A stretch of 64,000 nucleotides of DNA from Pseudomonas citronellolis (GTDB lineage: Bacteria > Pseudomonadota > Gammaproteobacteria > Pseudomonadales > Pseudomonadaceae): the NCBI RefSeq assembly GCF_900112375.1, contig NZ_FOLS01000001.1, positions 124,001 through 188,000 of the forward strand, given 5' to 3'. Position 1 is the stretch's first letter; the number at the start of each line of letters is the position of its first letter. The notes under the pieces are model-generated. The model did no database searches. It saw only the letters and a list, made by a program, of their open reading frames with translations, and was not told the origin of the DNA. Of this stretch, positions 50,603-63,435 are shown in pieces. A program made the position numbers and the translations under genes.

Positions 50603-50775
50603 CCCCTCTCCCCAACCCTCTCCCTGAAGGGAGAGGGGGCTTGTCCGTGCCGAGAGGAGGCATGGTTTCAGCCGGTAATTTCTGTGCTAGCCGGCTAACG
50701 CCGAAACATCAGCATCTGCCCAACGGCCCCCTCTCCCTTCAGGGCGGGGCGCGCAGCCAAGGGCTAGGGAGAGGG
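50603..50775. repeat. R6 repeat pair
   Basis: CCCCTCTCCCCAACCCTCTC then CCTGAAGGGAGAGGGGGC (50603-50640), and the inverted partner CCCCCTCTCCCTTCAGGGCG ... GGGCTAGGGAGAGGG (50727-50775). The second copy carries an insertion CGGGGCGCGCAGCCAAG inside the stem. Same layout as 26382-26534. Confidence 0.84.
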
Positions 50776-50825
50776 AACGCGGCCACGCCCAACATCAGCG
50801 TAACCGGGAGCCTCCCCCACTCAGC

Positions 50826-51809
50826 TCACCCCCGCTCCCCCGGCCCCAGCGCACCATCGGCAGCCCCCTGCCCACGACGCTGGTTCCGGTCCTCACGAGG
50901 GGTAACGCCAAAGAAATTACGGTAAGCACTGGAGAAGTGCGGCCCACTGGAAAACCCGCAGGACAGCCCGATCTGGATGATCGACTTGCTGGTCTGCATC
51001 AGCATCTGCCGCGCTCGGTTCAGGCGCAGTTCCAGGTAGTACTGGCTGGGCACGCGGGTCAGGTACTGTTTGAAGATGCGCTCCAGCTGGCGGCGCGACA
51101 CGCAGACGTGCTGGGCGATCTCGTCGGTGGTCAGCGGCTCTTCGATGTTCGCTTCCATCAGCAGCACCGCCTGGGTGAGCTTCGGATGGCTGGAACCGAG
51201 GCGGTTCTTCAGCGGGATGCGCTGGCGCTCGCTGCCTTCGCGGATGCGCTCGACCACCAGTTCCTCGGATACCGCGCCGGCCAGTTCCGCGCCGTGGTCG
51301 CGGGACAGCACCGCCAGCAGCAGGTCGAGCACGGCCATGCCGCCGCAGGCGCTGAGGCGGTCGCGGTCCCACTCGAACAGGTGGTTGGTGGCGATGACCT
51401 TGGGGTAGCGCTCGGTGAAGTCGTCGTGCCAGCGCCAGTGCACCGCGGCGCGGTAGCCGTCGAGCAGGCCGAGCTGGGCCAGCGGGTAGATGCCGGCGGA
51501 CAGCGCGCCGACGCTGGCGCCGCCGCGGGCCAGCTGCTTGAGCGCGGCGGCCAGCGGCGCGGAGACCTGCTGCGGTGCCTCGTCGGCGACCAGGAAGACG
51601 CGCTGGCACTGCTCCAGCACGCCCAGCCAGGCCTGCCCCGGCAGGCGCCAGCCCTCGCCCTCGGCGGGTTGCTCGGCGTTCATGAACACCGGGTCGTAGA
51701 GCGCTTCGGGGTGCAGGCGCCGGGCGACCCGCAGGGCCTCCTCGGCGAGCGCCAGGGTCAGCGCGCGGGTCTGGGGCCAGAGCAGGAAACCGATGCGTTG
51801 GGCAGTCAT
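50826..51809 (-). CDS. argR: Arginine-responsive AraC-family regulator ArgR
   Basis: 327 residues. An N-terminal GATase1/DJ-1-like sensing domain (about 1-190, RIGFLLWPQTRALTLALAEE, ALSAGIYPLAQLGLLDGYRA) is fused to a C-terminal AraC/XylS double-HTH (about 215-315, EPLTTDEIAQHVCVSRRQLE, IIQIGLSCGFSSGPHFSSAY). It controls aru, aot and other arginine genes in Pseudomonas and binds TGTCGC half-sites. It is the last gene of the aotJQMOP-argR unit, 34 nt after aotP. Confidence 0.97.
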   Translation of the reverse strand: MTAQRIGFLLWPQTRALTLALAEEALRVARRLHPEALYDPVFMNAEQPAEGEGWRLPGQAWLGVLEQCQRVFLVADEAPQQVSAPLAAALKQLARGGASVGALSAGIYPLAQLGLLDGYRAAVHWRWHDDFTERYPKVIATNHLFEWDRDRLSACGGMAVLDLLLAVLSRDHGAELAGAVSEELVVERIREGSERQRIPLKNRLGSSHPKLTQAVLLMEANIEEPLTTDEIAQHVCVSRRQLERIFKQYLTRVPSQYYLELRLNRARQMLMQTSKSIIQIGLSCGFSSGPHFSSAYRNFFGVTPREDRNQRRGQGAADGALGPGERG

Positions 51810-51843
51810 GCGGAGGCTTCTGTCGACGTCGTCGGGGGACAGC

Positions 51844-52608
<765 letters not shown>

Positions 52609-52623
52609 GTCGGTTACTCGAAT

Positions 52624-53736
52624 TCAGTCGTTGATCAGCCGGCCCGTACGGAACGGCTCGCGCCCGGCCACCTTGGCCATCCAGTGTCCCGCCAGCGCGT
52701 AGCGCCCCCGCTCGAGGGCGAAGAGCACGCCGGCGGTCCCGGCGTACACGGTGCTGACCTTGTCGTTCAACGGGTCCACCACTTCGAACAGCGCCTCGCC
52801 CTTCTCCACCCACTCGCCGGCGCGTCGCAGGAAGCTGACCACCCCGGCGTGGGGCGCGGCGAGGTATTCGGTGCCCTCGAAGGGCATGCCTTCGCAGCAT
52901 TCGGCCGGCGCTTGCGGCCATTCGCCGGCGATCAGCCCCTGTTCGGCGAGGAAGGCCAGGATCGCCTCGGCGTTGTCACGCGCCTGCTCGACGCGGGTAT
53001 CGCCCATGCTGCCCAGCTCGACCGTGGTGGCCATGCATGCCGCAGGCACGGCGGCCTGTGGATAAGCACGGGCCAGGCGCAGCCAGGGCAGCGAGCAGGA
53101 TTCGTCGAAGGAGTTGCCGCCGGAGTCCTCGGCCAGCAGCGCCACGCCCGCCTTCAGCCGCGCGGCCAGGGAACGCCACTGCGGCCAGTGCTGCGGGATG
53201 GCGTAGAGGTGGATGCAGGCCTCGAAGTCGCAGTGCAGGTCGAGCACCACGTCGGCGTCGCAGGCATGGCGCAGCAGCAGGCGCTGCATGGCTTGCAGCT
53301 CGGAGGTGGCCGGCGCCAGCGCGTCGAGGACTTCTCGCATGTGCTGGCGGATCAGTTGCACGTTGGCCTCGGCATCGGCGCCCAGCTGGCCGGCGACGCG
53401 CGGCTCGACCAGGGATGCCAGGTCGACGAAGCCACGGTTGAAGTTCTGCCCGCTGTTCGCCTCGAAACGCCCGAGGTGGCTGGCCTGCAGCCACTGGCCG
53501 AGGCCGATGGGGTTGGCCACCGGCACCAACTCGACCGTGCCCCGCAGGCGGCCTTCGGCCTCCAGCGCGGCCAGGCGCAGCTTCAGCTCCCAGGCGGTGC
53601 GCATGCCCGGCAGCTCGTCGGCGTGCAGGCTGGCCTGGATGTAGGCCTTGCGCGGGCCGGCGCCGTAGCGGAACACGCTCAGGCGACGTTCGCTGCCGAG
53701 GCTGGCGCAGGGCAACAGGTGATCGATGCGTTGCAT
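52624..53736 (-). CDS. aotO: AotO, succinylglutamate desuccinylase/aspartoacylase-family protein
   Basis: 370 residues of the M14/AstE-AspA zinc hydrolase family encoded inside the arginine transport operon. Likely metal sites: SLHADELPGMRTAWELK (HxDE in place of HxNE) near residue 37 and DVVLDLHCDFEACIHLY (DLHCD) near residue 160. A C-terminal biotinyl-lipoyl-like beta domain is about 285-370. Its role is unsettled: in P. aeruginosa aotO is reported to be dispensable for uptake. It might deacylate imported or recycled N-acyl amino acids. Confidence 0.9.
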   Translation of the reverse strand: MQRIDHLLPCASLGSERRLSVFRYGAGPRKAYIQASLHADELPGMRTAWELKLRLAALEAEGRLRGTVELVPVANPIGLGQWLQASHLGRFEANSGQNFNRGFVDLASLVEPRVAGQLGADAEANVQLIRQHMREVLDALAPATSELQAMQRLLLRHACDADVVLDLHCDFEACIHLYAIPQHWPQWRSLAARLKAGVALLAEDSGGNSFDESCSLPWLRLARAYPQAAVPAACMATTVELGSMGDTRVEQARDNAEAILAFLAEQGLIAGEWPQAPAECCEGMPFEGTEYLAAPHAGVVSFLRRAGEWVEKGEALFEVVDPLNDKVSTVYAGTAGVLFALERGRYALAGHWMAKVAGREPFRTGRLIND

Positions 53737-53752
53737 GCTCCCCTCCTCCGGC

Positions 53753-54451
53753 TCAGTGCTTGCGCGGCGCCAGGTAGGCCAGCCAGCGGCGTTCGGCGGC
53801 CTTGAACAGGCGCACCAGGATCAGCGTCAGGATCAGGTAGAAGACCCCGGCGGTGATGAAGGCCTCGAACGGCAGGTAGTACTGCGAGTTCACGGTGCGC
53901 GCGGCGCCAGTGATGTCCACCAGGGTGACGATGGAGGCCAGGCTGGTGGTCTGCAGCATCATGATCACCTCGTTACTGTACTGCGGCAGCGCGCGGCGCA
54001 GCGCCGAGGGCAGGAGGATGCGGCGGTACATCTTCAGGCGCGACATGCCCATGGCCTTGGCCGCCTCGATCTCGCCATGGGGCGTGGCCTTGAGGCTGCC
54101 GGCGAGGATTTCCGCGGTGTAGGCGCTGGTGTTGATGGCGAAGGCCAGGCAGGCGCAGAAGCTGGCATTGGACAGCCAGGGCCAGAAGACGCTGTTGCGC
54201 ACCGCCTCGAACTGGGCCAGGCCGTAGTAGATCAGGAACAGCTGCACCAGCATGGGCGTGCCGCGGATCACGTAGGTGTACAGCCAGGCCGGCAGGTTCA
54301 CCGCCGGGCGCTTGGACACCCGCATCAGCGCCAGCGGCACGGCCAGCAGCAGGCCCACGGCCAGGGAGATCAGCAGCAGCTTGAGGGTCACCAGCAGGCC
54401 GCCGAAGTACAGCGGCAGGTTTTCCCAGATGACGGTGTAGTCGAAGATCAT
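53753..54451 (-). CDS. aotM: Arginine/ornithine ABC transporter permease AotM
   Basis: Inner-membrane permease of 232 residues, with about five hydrophobic segments and the EAA loop GEIEAAKAMGMSRLKMYRRI typical of PAAT permeases. Pairs with AotQ. It is 16 nt before aotO and 13 nt after aotQ. Confidence 0.96.
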   Translation of the reverse strand: MIFDYTVIWENLPLYFGGLLVTLKLLLISLAVGLLLAVPLALMRVSKRPAVNLPAWLYTYVIRGTPMLVQLFLIYYGLAQFEAVRNSVFWPWLSNASFCACLAFAINTSAYTAEILAGSLKATPHGEIEAAKAMGMSRLKMYRRILLPSALRRALPQYSNEVIMMLQTTSLASIVTLVDITGAARTVNSQYYLPFEAFITAGVFYLILTLILVRLFKAAERRWLAYLAPRKH

Positions 54452-54464
54452 CGCGTGGCTCCCC

Positions 54465-55154
54465 TTACAAATCCGCGACCTTGACGCCCACCGAGTAGCG
54501 GCGCTCGAGCAGGCGCAGCAACAGCAGCGAGACGCTGGTCACCACCAGGTAGAGGGCGGCGACGAACAGGTACCAGGTGAACGGCTCGCGGGTAGCGTCC
54601 GCGGCCTGCTTGGCCTTGAACATCATGTCCTGCAGGCTGACCACCGAGATCAGCGCGGTGGCCTTGACCAGCACCAGCCAGTTGTTGGTGAAGCCGGGGA
54701 TGGCCAGGCGGATCATCTGCGGCACCTGCACGCGGAAGAACACCTGCAGGTGGCTCATGCCGTAGGCGAAACCGGCCTCGGCCTGGCCCTTGGGGATGGC
54801 CATGAAGGCGCCGCGGAAGGTTTCCGAGAGGTAGGCGCCGAAGATGAAGCCGAGGGTGCCGACGCCGACGACGAAGGGGTTGAGGTCGATGTAGTCGTCG
54901 TGGCCCAGCAGCGGCGCGACGCGGTTCACCAGGTCCTGGCCGCCGTAGAAGATCAGCAGGATCAGCACCAGGTCGGGTACGCCGCGGATCACCGTGGAGT
55001 AGGCGTCGCCGCACCAGGCCAGCCACCTGACCGGCGACAGGCGGAAGGCCGCGCCGACCAGGCCGAGCACCGCCGCCAGGGCCATCGACAACAGGGCGAG
55101 CTGGAGGGTCAGCCAGGCACCATCGACGATGGTGGCCGCGTAACCGTTGAACAT
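54465..55154 (-). CDS. aotQ: Arginine/ornithine ABC transporter permease AotQ
   Basis: 229-residue permease starting MFNGYAATIVDGAWLTLQLA, with the EAA loop GQAEAGFAYGMSHLQVFFRV. The ATG at 55154 is chosen; the upstream in-frame ATG would add 62 residues of non-membrane sequence. It is separated from aotJ by 425 bases holding a terminator and a long hairpin. Confidence 0.95.
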   Translation of the reverse strand: MFNGYAATIVDGAWLTLQLALLSMALAAVLGLVGAAFRLSPVRWLAWCGDAYSTVIRGVPDLVLILLIFYGGQDLVNRVAPLLGHDDYIDLNPFVVGVGTLGFIFGAYLSETFRGAFMAIPKGQAEAGFAYGMSHLQVFFRVQVPQMIRLAIPGFTNNWLVLVKATALISVVSLQDMMFKAKQAADATREPFTWYLFVAALYLVVTSVSLLLLRLLERRYSVGVKVADL

Positions 55155-55388
55155 GGTCAGCACCTCATGCAACCGCTCGCCGCAGCGGCGAACGCAGAAC
55201 GACGGGCCACGGAGCCCGGGAAAACCGGCCGCGGTCGCCCAGCGTCCGCCGCCCAATAAAAAAGTGGCACAAACAGCAGGGACCGTTACCGTTTCGTCAC
55301 GGCCGCGCCGGAACAATTTTTTGCGCGGGGCAAGGTGCACGCGTCACGGCTCGGTCATCCCAGATGAACAGCGAGCGAGGCCCCCGCA

Positions 55389-55414
55389 CAAAAAATAGCC
55401 CGTCCCTTCGGGTT
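55389..55414 (-). terminator. Terminator after aotJ (before aotQ)
   Basis: Minus strand: stem AACCCG-AAGGGA-CGGGCT followed by ATTTTTTG. It is inside the aot operon, about 165 nt past aotJ, and probably limits readthrough so that the binding protein is made in excess. Confidence 0.72.
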
Positions 55415-55420
55415 GCGCGG

Positions 55421-55500
55421 CAAATGACGCCATGCGTCGTTGCGGGATTTGGCAAGGGAACACCATTGCCTGCATCCCGCGCCTAGCCTGGCGTCATTTG
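55421..55500 (-). other. Nested 80-nt stem-loop between aotJ and aotQ
   Basis: A perfect outer stem CAAATGACGCCA/TGGCGTCATTTG (55421-55432 with 55489-55500) encloses GCGGGAT/ATCCCGC (55442-55448, 55474-55480) and GGCAA/TTGCC (55451-55455, 55466-55470). All three nest co-linearly. It directly precedes the terminator at 55389-55414 in the minus-strand transcript. No other gene is visible in 55155-55579. Confidence 0.7.
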
Positions 55501-55579
55501 TCACAGCAACGCGACTCGCGCCGAAACGGCAACGGTCCCCGGGCCTCGGCCCGGGTTTGCGCCACTTTCCGGTCAGGGG

Positions 55580-56359
55580 TCAGTTCGAGCCGTAGACGTC
55601 GAACTTGAAGTACTTGTCCTGGACCTGCTTGTACTTGCCGTTGGTGCGCAGCGCGGCGATGGCCGCGTTGAACTTGCCGGCCAGGGCGCTATCGCCCTTG
55701 CGCACGGCGATGCCCACGCCTTCGCCGAAGTACTTCTCGTCGGTCAGTTGCGGGCCGACGAAGGCGAAGCCCTTGCCGGCGTCGGTCTTGAGGAAGCCGT
55801 CGTCGAGGTTGACCGAGTCGGCGACCACCGCGTTCACGCGGCCGGCCACCAGGTCCATGTTGGCTTCCTGCTGGGAGTTGTAGCGCACCACTTCCACGCC
55901 GGCCGGGGTCAGCTCGCCGGAAGCGTAGCGGTCCGCGGTGCTGCCGCGCAGCACGCCGACCTTCTTGCCCTTGAGGTCGGTCAGCGGATCGTTCAGCGCC
56001 GAGCCTTCCTTCATCACGTAGCGGGCCGGGGTGTTGTAGTACTTGTTGGTGAAGTCCACGGACTTCTTGCGCTCGTCGGTGATGGTCATCGACGAGAGGA
56101 TGGCGTCGATCTTGCGCACTTTCAGCGCCGGGATCAGGCCGTCGAATTCCTGCTCGACCCAGGTGCACTTGACCTTCATCTCTTCGCACAGGGCGTTGCC
56201 GATGTCGACGTCGAAGCCGGCCAGCTGGCCATCGGGGGTCTTGAAGGAGAACGGCGGGTAGGCCGCTTCGATGCCGATACGCACGGGCTTGTCGTCGGCG
56301 TGGGCCATAGCGGTGATAGCGGAGAGCGCCAGCGCGCCGAGAAGTGCGAACTTCTTCAT
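55580..56359 (-). CDS. aotJ: Arginine/ornithine-binding periplasmic protein AotJ
   Basis: 259 residues. Signal peptide [20 protein letters not shown] (cleaved after AHA), then a family 3 solute-binding fold: [48 protein letters not shown]-like [18 protein letters not shown]. The ATG at 56359 is chosen over an upstream ATG at 56491 that lacks a signal peptide. It is the first gene of the aot-argR unit. Confidence 0.96.
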   Translation of the reverse strand: MKKFALLGALALSAITAMAHADDKPVRIGIEAAYPPFSFKTPDGQLAGFDVDIGNALCEEMKVKCTWVEQEFDGLIPALKVRKIDAILSSMTITDERKKSVDFTNKYYNTPARYVMKEGSALNDPLTDLKGKKVGVLRGSTADRYASGELTPAGVEVVRYNSQQEANMDLVAGRVNAVVADSVNLDDGFLKTDAGKGFAFVGPQLTDEKYFGEGVGIAVRKGDSALAGKFNAAIAALRTNGKYKQVQDKYFKFDVYGSN

Positions 56360-56511
56360 CAGTAACTCCTTCGAGGGTAGGACTTCGATTGGCAGGAGAA
56401 AGGGGTTGGCCCAGGCTGCCCGTGCAGAAGTGAAGGTTCTTGTCGTCTGCGCGCATTGCCGTGGCGGGTTTCTCGTGGAAAACCACGCCATCCAGGGTGA
56501 GCGGCATTCTA

Positions 56512-56558
56512 GCGACAGCCCCTGGGCGGTTATTTCTTCAATGCGACAACTAATTATA
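56512..56558 (-). promoter_or_regulatory. aotJ promoter with ArgR-type half-site
   Basis: Minus strand: perfect -10 TATAAT (56558 to 56553), then TAGT, then TGTCGC-ATTGAAGA-AA (56548 to 56533), matching TGTCGC-N8-AA. A second TGTCGC box starts 31 nt further on (56517 to 56512) but lacks the AA. Spacing between -10 and box is the same 4 nt as at aruC. The -35 is poor. The rest of 56560-56820 shows no gene. Confidence 0.75.
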
Positions 56559-56820
56559 GAAGCACCGGAGAGCGGGCTCCGACGTCTTGACGGGGCGGAT
56601 TTTAGGTGATCAAGGCGGGAAGAGTAAAACCAATTTTCATTGCAGATATCGGGCCAACGGATGTACGCCTCAATGAATACGGGGCCTCCAGCCTGTGGGC
56701 GGTTTTCTGGAGTTCAGAAAAGGCGCACAGAAAGCGTGCGAAATGTTTCCAGGCGCCTCATTTTGTCGCAGCGGGGCGGGGCGGTGTTACCGCATGCCGT
56801 TCGGCGTCGGGCATCAACCT

Positions 56821-57052
56821 GTAGGAGCGGGCCCTGCCCGCGATTCGCGCGCAGGGCGCGCTCCTACATGGGAATGGCGTGGGCAGGGTGGCGTAGGAGC
56901 GGATCTCATCCGCGAATCGCGCCGGGACAGCCGGCTATCGCGGATGAGATCCGCTCCTACGTTGCAGGCGAGCATGGCTTCTCGTAGGAGCGAGCTTGCT
57001 CGCGAACACACTCCGCTGCGGGGCCCATTCGCGAGCGAGCTCGCTCCTACGA
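56821..57052. repeat. Composite REP array (R2, R3, R1 doublet)
   Basis: R2 is 56821-56867 (GTAGGAGCGGGCCCTGCCCG ... GCGCGCTCCTAC). The linker is ATGGGAATGGCGTGGGCAGG. R3 is 56892-56960 (CGTAGGAGCGGATCTCATCC ... GATGAGATCCGCTCCTAC). The linker GTTGCAGGCGAGCATGGCTT leads into the R1 doublet at 56983-57054. It shares element order and linkers with 42279-42467. Confidence 0.88.
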
Positions 57053-57091
57053 AGAGCATCCTGGCGCGGTCTGTCCTACAGTGGAAGAAAG

Positions 57092-57121
57092 AAAAACGCC
57101 CCGGCAAGCCGGGGCGTTTTT
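57092..57121 (-). terminator. acs terminator
   Basis: A 13-bp stem AAAAACGCCCCGG/CCGGGGCGTTTTT with a CAAG loop, 15 nt past the acs stop. Its A/T-rich base makes it bidirectional. Confidence 0.93.
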
Positions 57122-57136
57122 CGTTGCGGAGGCGGA

Positions 57137-59092
<1,956 letters not shown>

Positions 59093-59202
59093 GACGCATT
59101 ACCTCGGTTCGGAGTGTTGTTCTTGTTGGGACCAAGTTGTAACGGCCGGGGTGCGCAGGGACCATACGACCATGGTCTTACCAATCCTTAGTCGTAGTGA
59201 TC

Positions 59203-59229
59203 GGCCCCATCAGCCCGGCTGACGGGGCC
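59203..59229 (-). terminator. Hairpin after dctM-like gene
   Basis: Stem GGCCCC-a-TCAGC/GCTGA-c-GGGGCC with a 3-nt loop and a single A/C mismatch, 13 nt past the TRAP large-subunit stop. It has no T-tract, so it may act as a weak terminator. Confidence 0.5.
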
Positions 59230-59241
59230 TGCGGCAATGCG

Positions 59242-60522
59242 TCACAGTCCCAATAGACGAGGCAGTCCGAGGGAGATCAGGGGTACGTAGGTGATCAGCA
59301 GCAGGAACACCAGCAGCACGCTCAGCCACGGCAGGGCCGCGCGCACCGTGGCACCCAGCGGCATGCCGGTGACCGCCGAGGTGACGAACAGGTTGAGCCC
59401 CACCGGCGGGGTGACCAGGCCGATCTCCATGTTCACCACCATGATGATGCCCAGGTGGATGGGGTCGATGCCCAGCTCCATGGCGATGGGGAAGAGGATC
59501 GGCGCCAGGATCAGGATCACCGCCGACGGTTCCATGAAGGCCCCGGCGACCAGCAGCAGGACGTTCACCAGCAGCAGGAACTGCCAGGGGCGCAGGCCCA
59601 GGTCGACCATCCAGGCGGTGACCTGCTGGGGAATCTGCTCGGTGGTCAGCACATGGGCGAAGAGCATGGCGTTGGCGATGATGAACATCAGCATCACCGA
59701 CAGCTTGCCCGACTCCAGCAATACCCGCGGCACCTCGCGCCAGGCCAGGTCCTTGTGCACGCACAGGGCCACCCAGGCGGAGTAGACCGCGGCCACGGCA
59801 GCCGCCTCGGTGGGGGTGAACAGGCCGCCGTAGATGCCACCGAGGATGATCACCAGCAACAGCAGCCCCCACACCGCCTCGCGCACGGCGCCCAGCAACT
59901 GCGCCAGGCTGGCCCTCGGCAGCGCCGGCAGGCGGCGCACCCGCGCCACCACGTAGATCGCCAGCATCAGCACCAGGCCCAGCAGCACGCCGGGGATCAC
60001 CCCGGCCATGAACAGCGTGCCCACCGACTGCTCGGTGGCCGCGGCGTAGACCACCATGACGATCGACGGCGGGATGAGGATGCCCAGGGTGCCGGCGTTG
60101 CACAGGATGCCGGCGCCGAAGGCCTGCGGGTAGCCGGCGCGGACCATGCCGGCGATGGCGATGGAGCCCACCGCGGCGACCGTGGCCGGGCTCGAGCCGG
60201 ACAGCGAGGCGAACAGCATGCAGGCCAGCACCGCGCCTATGGCCAGGCCGCCGCGGATGTGCCCGACGCAGGCGTTGGCCAGGGCGATCAGCCGCCGCGC
60301 CACGCCGCCGGTGGTCATGAAGGCGCCGGAGAGCAGGAAGAACGGGATGGCCAGCAGGGTGTAGTGCTCGCTGGTCTCGAACAGCTTGATGGCCAGCGAG
60401 CGCACCGAATCCTGGCTGAACAGCATGAGGGTGAGCGAGCCGGCCAGGCCCAGGGAGATGGCGATGGGCACGCCGATGAACATCAGCGCGAACAGCAGGA
60501 TGAACAGAACCAGCACCGTCAT
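59242..60522 (-). CDS. TRAP transporter large permease subunit (DctM family)
   Basis: Inner-membrane protein of 426 residues with about 12 hydrophobic helices. It has the DctM family signature GVARRLIALANACVGHIRGG, the gate motif ASLSGSSPATVAAVGSIAIA and TPPVGLNLFVTSAVTGMPLG. It transports an organic acid with Na+ together with the Q and P subunits. The ATG overlaps the dctQ stop (ATGA). Confidence 0.95.
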   Translation of the reverse strand: MTVLVLFILLFALMFIGVPIAISLGLAGSLTLMLFSQDSVRSLAIKLFETSEHYTLLAIPFFLLSGAFMTTGGVARRLIALANACVGHIRGGLAIGAVLACMLFASLSGSSPATVAAVGSIAIAGMVRAGYPQAFGAGILCNAGTLGILIPPSIVMVVYAAATEQSVGTLFMAGVIPGVLLGLVLMLAIYVVARVRRLPALPRASLAQLLGAVREAVWGLLLLVIILGGIYGGLFTPTEAAAVAAVYSAWVALCVHKDLAWREVPRVLLESGKLSVMLMFIIANAMLFAHVLTTEQIPQQVTAWMVDLGLRPWQFLLLVNVLLLVAGAFMEPSAVILILAPILFPIAMELGIDPIHLGIIMVVNMEIGLVTPPVGLNLFVTSAVTGMPLGATVRAALPWLSVLLVFLLLITYVPLISLGLPRLLGL

Positions 60523-61151
60523 GGCCGCACCTCCTCGGCGTCCTGCAGCTTCAGCGCCTCGGCGGCCTCATCGGCCAGGCCGAGCCCGGTCTGCCGTCCG
60601 CGCAGGATGCGCACCAGCACCTGGAGGAAGCGGACGAACACCAGGGCGAAGCCCAGGGGCACGACCAGCGCTATGTGCCACTGGCGCACGCCGAAGTGGG
60701 CCAGGTCCTCGGCGCCGATGCCGGCGCCGCGCAAGGTGTTCACCCAGTCGAAGCTGCCCACCGCGAGCAGGCCGGCGTAGGCCAGGCAGCACAGGCAGGC
60801 GAGCAGGCCGAGCCAGCGCTGCACGGGGCGCGACGCCAGGCGCACCAGTACATCGACGCCGATGTGCCCGGCCGTGCGCACGCCATAGGCCAAGCCGAGG
60901 AAGATCAGGGCGGCGAACAGCGCCTTGGTCAGCGCGTTGCTCCAGCTCATGTCCTGGGCCAGGCCGAGGATGGCGTCGCCCACGGCGTAGCTCGGGCCGC
61001 TGAGCGCCGGCCAGGCGTCGCCCAGGTCGTAGAACAGGGTGAAGACGTTGGTCACCACTACGTAGAAGAAGGTCACCAGGGCCATGGCCGCCAGCAGCAG
61101 GGCGATGAGGCCCTCCTCCAGGCGCTCGCAGGCACGCTTGAGTCGTTGCAT
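60519..61151 (-). CDS. TRAP transporter small permease subunit (DctQ family)
   Basis: 210 residues with four predicted membrane helices (for example LIALLLAAMALVTFFYVVVT and WHIALVVPLGFALVFVRFLQ) and a hydrophilic C-terminal tail of about 30. It overlaps the large-subunit gene by 4 nt and follows the binding-protein gene by 31 nt. Confidence 0.92.
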   Translation of the reverse strand: MQRLKRACERLEEGLIALLLAAMALVTFFYVVVTNVFTLFYDLGDAWPALSGPSYAVGDAILGLAQDMSWSNALTKALFAALIFLGLAYGVRTAGHIGVDVLVRLASRPVQRWLGLLACLCCLAYAGLLAVGSFDWVNTLRGAGIGAEDLAHFGVRQWHIALVVPLGFALVFVRFLQVLVRILRGRQTGLGLADEAAEALKLQDAEEVRP

Positions 61152-61182
61152 GACTTCGCTCCGGGATGGTTCGGGGGAGGAT

Positions 61183-62406
<1,224 letters not shown>

Positions 62407-63354
62407 TCAGTTGGGCAGGCGCGCGCTGTGTTCGAGCATCAGTTGCTCGTCCTCGGCGAGCATGCCGGGGATGCAGTCGCGGAGGAATTCGACCCAGGTG
62501 CGGATCTTCGCATCGAGGAACTGCCGCGACGGGTAGAGCGCGTAGATGTTCAGGTGGAACAGGCTGTAGCCGGGCATCACCCGCACCAGGCTGCCGTTGC
62601 GCAGCCCCTCCACCGCCGAGTAGACCGGCAGCGCGCCTATGCCCATGCCGGCCACCACCGCCTCGGTCAGGGCGTCGGCGGTGTTGACCTGGAAGTGGGT
62701 GTGGTCGATGTGCGCCAGCTCTTCGCCGTCCGGGCCGTGGAACAGCCACTTGTCCAGCGACATCACGCTGTTCACCAGGCGCAGGCAGCGGTGCCCGGCC
62801 AGTTCCGCCGGCACCTTGGGCGAGCCATGCCGCGTCACGTAGGCGGGGGCCGCGCAGAGCACGCTGTGGGTCTGCCCCAGGCGCTTGGAGACGAAGCCGG
62901 AGTCGGGCAGCTCGGGGGCGATCACCACCGAGATGTCGTAGCCCTCGTCGAGGATGTCGGTGGTGCGGTTGGCCAGGGTCAGGTCGAAGCTGACTTCCGA
63001 ATACATCTCGCTGTACTGGGAGATCGCCTTGATCAGGTAGTGCTGGCCGATGCCGGTCATGGCATGCACCTTGAGCTTGCCGGCCGGGCGCGAGTGGGCG
63101 TCGCTGGCCTCGGCCTCGGCTTCCTCGATGTAGCCGAGGATCTGCTGGCAGCGCAGCAGGTAGCGCTGGCCGGCTTCGGTGAGGGCGATGCGGCGGGTGG
63201 TGCGGTGCAGCAGGCGGGTACGCAGGTGGGCTTCGAGCTTGGCCACGGTACGCGAGACGTAGGCCGTGGTGAGGTCCATGCGCTGGGCGGCGGCGGTGAA
63301 GCTGCCGGTCTCGGCGACACAGACGAAGGCACGCATGTTGTGCAGCAGGTCCAT
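62407..63354 (-). CDS. LysR-family transcriptional regulator
   Basis: 315 residues. HTH at about 1-60 (MRAFVCVAETGSFTAAAQRM, TTAYVSRTVAKLEAHLRTRL), effector domain 90-300 of the CrgA/AaeR-like group (SFDLTLANRTTDILDEGYDI, SVVIAPELPDSGFVSKRLG). The ATG at 63354 is preferred over the adjacent ATG at 63357 because AGGAG is then five nt away. It is divergent from a FUSC efflux gene, an arrangement like aaeR-aaeB, and 225 nt upstream of the TRAP genes on the same strand. Confidence 0.9.
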   Translation of the reverse strand: MDLLHNMRAFVCVAETGSFTAAAQRMDLTTAYVSRTVAKLEAHLRTRLLHRTTRRIALTEAGQRYLLRCQQILGYIEEAEAEASDAHSRPAGKLKVHAMTGIGQHYLIKAISQYSEMYSEVSFDLTLANRTTDILDEGYDISVVIAPELPDSGFVSKRLGQTHSVLCAAPAYVTRHGSPKVPAELAGHRCLRLVNSVMSLDKWLFHGPDGEELAHIDHTHFQVNTADALTEAVVAGMGIGALPVYSAVEGLRNGSLVRVMPGYSLFHLNIYALYPSRQFLDAKIRTWVEFLRDCIPGMLAEDEQLMLEHSARLPN

Positions 63355-63435
63355 CATTTCTCCTGAGAGCCTGTCCGCGCGCCGTGCCGGGCGATGCCGG
63401 CTACAGCAAAGTCTTGTTACAGATTCGCGACAGGC

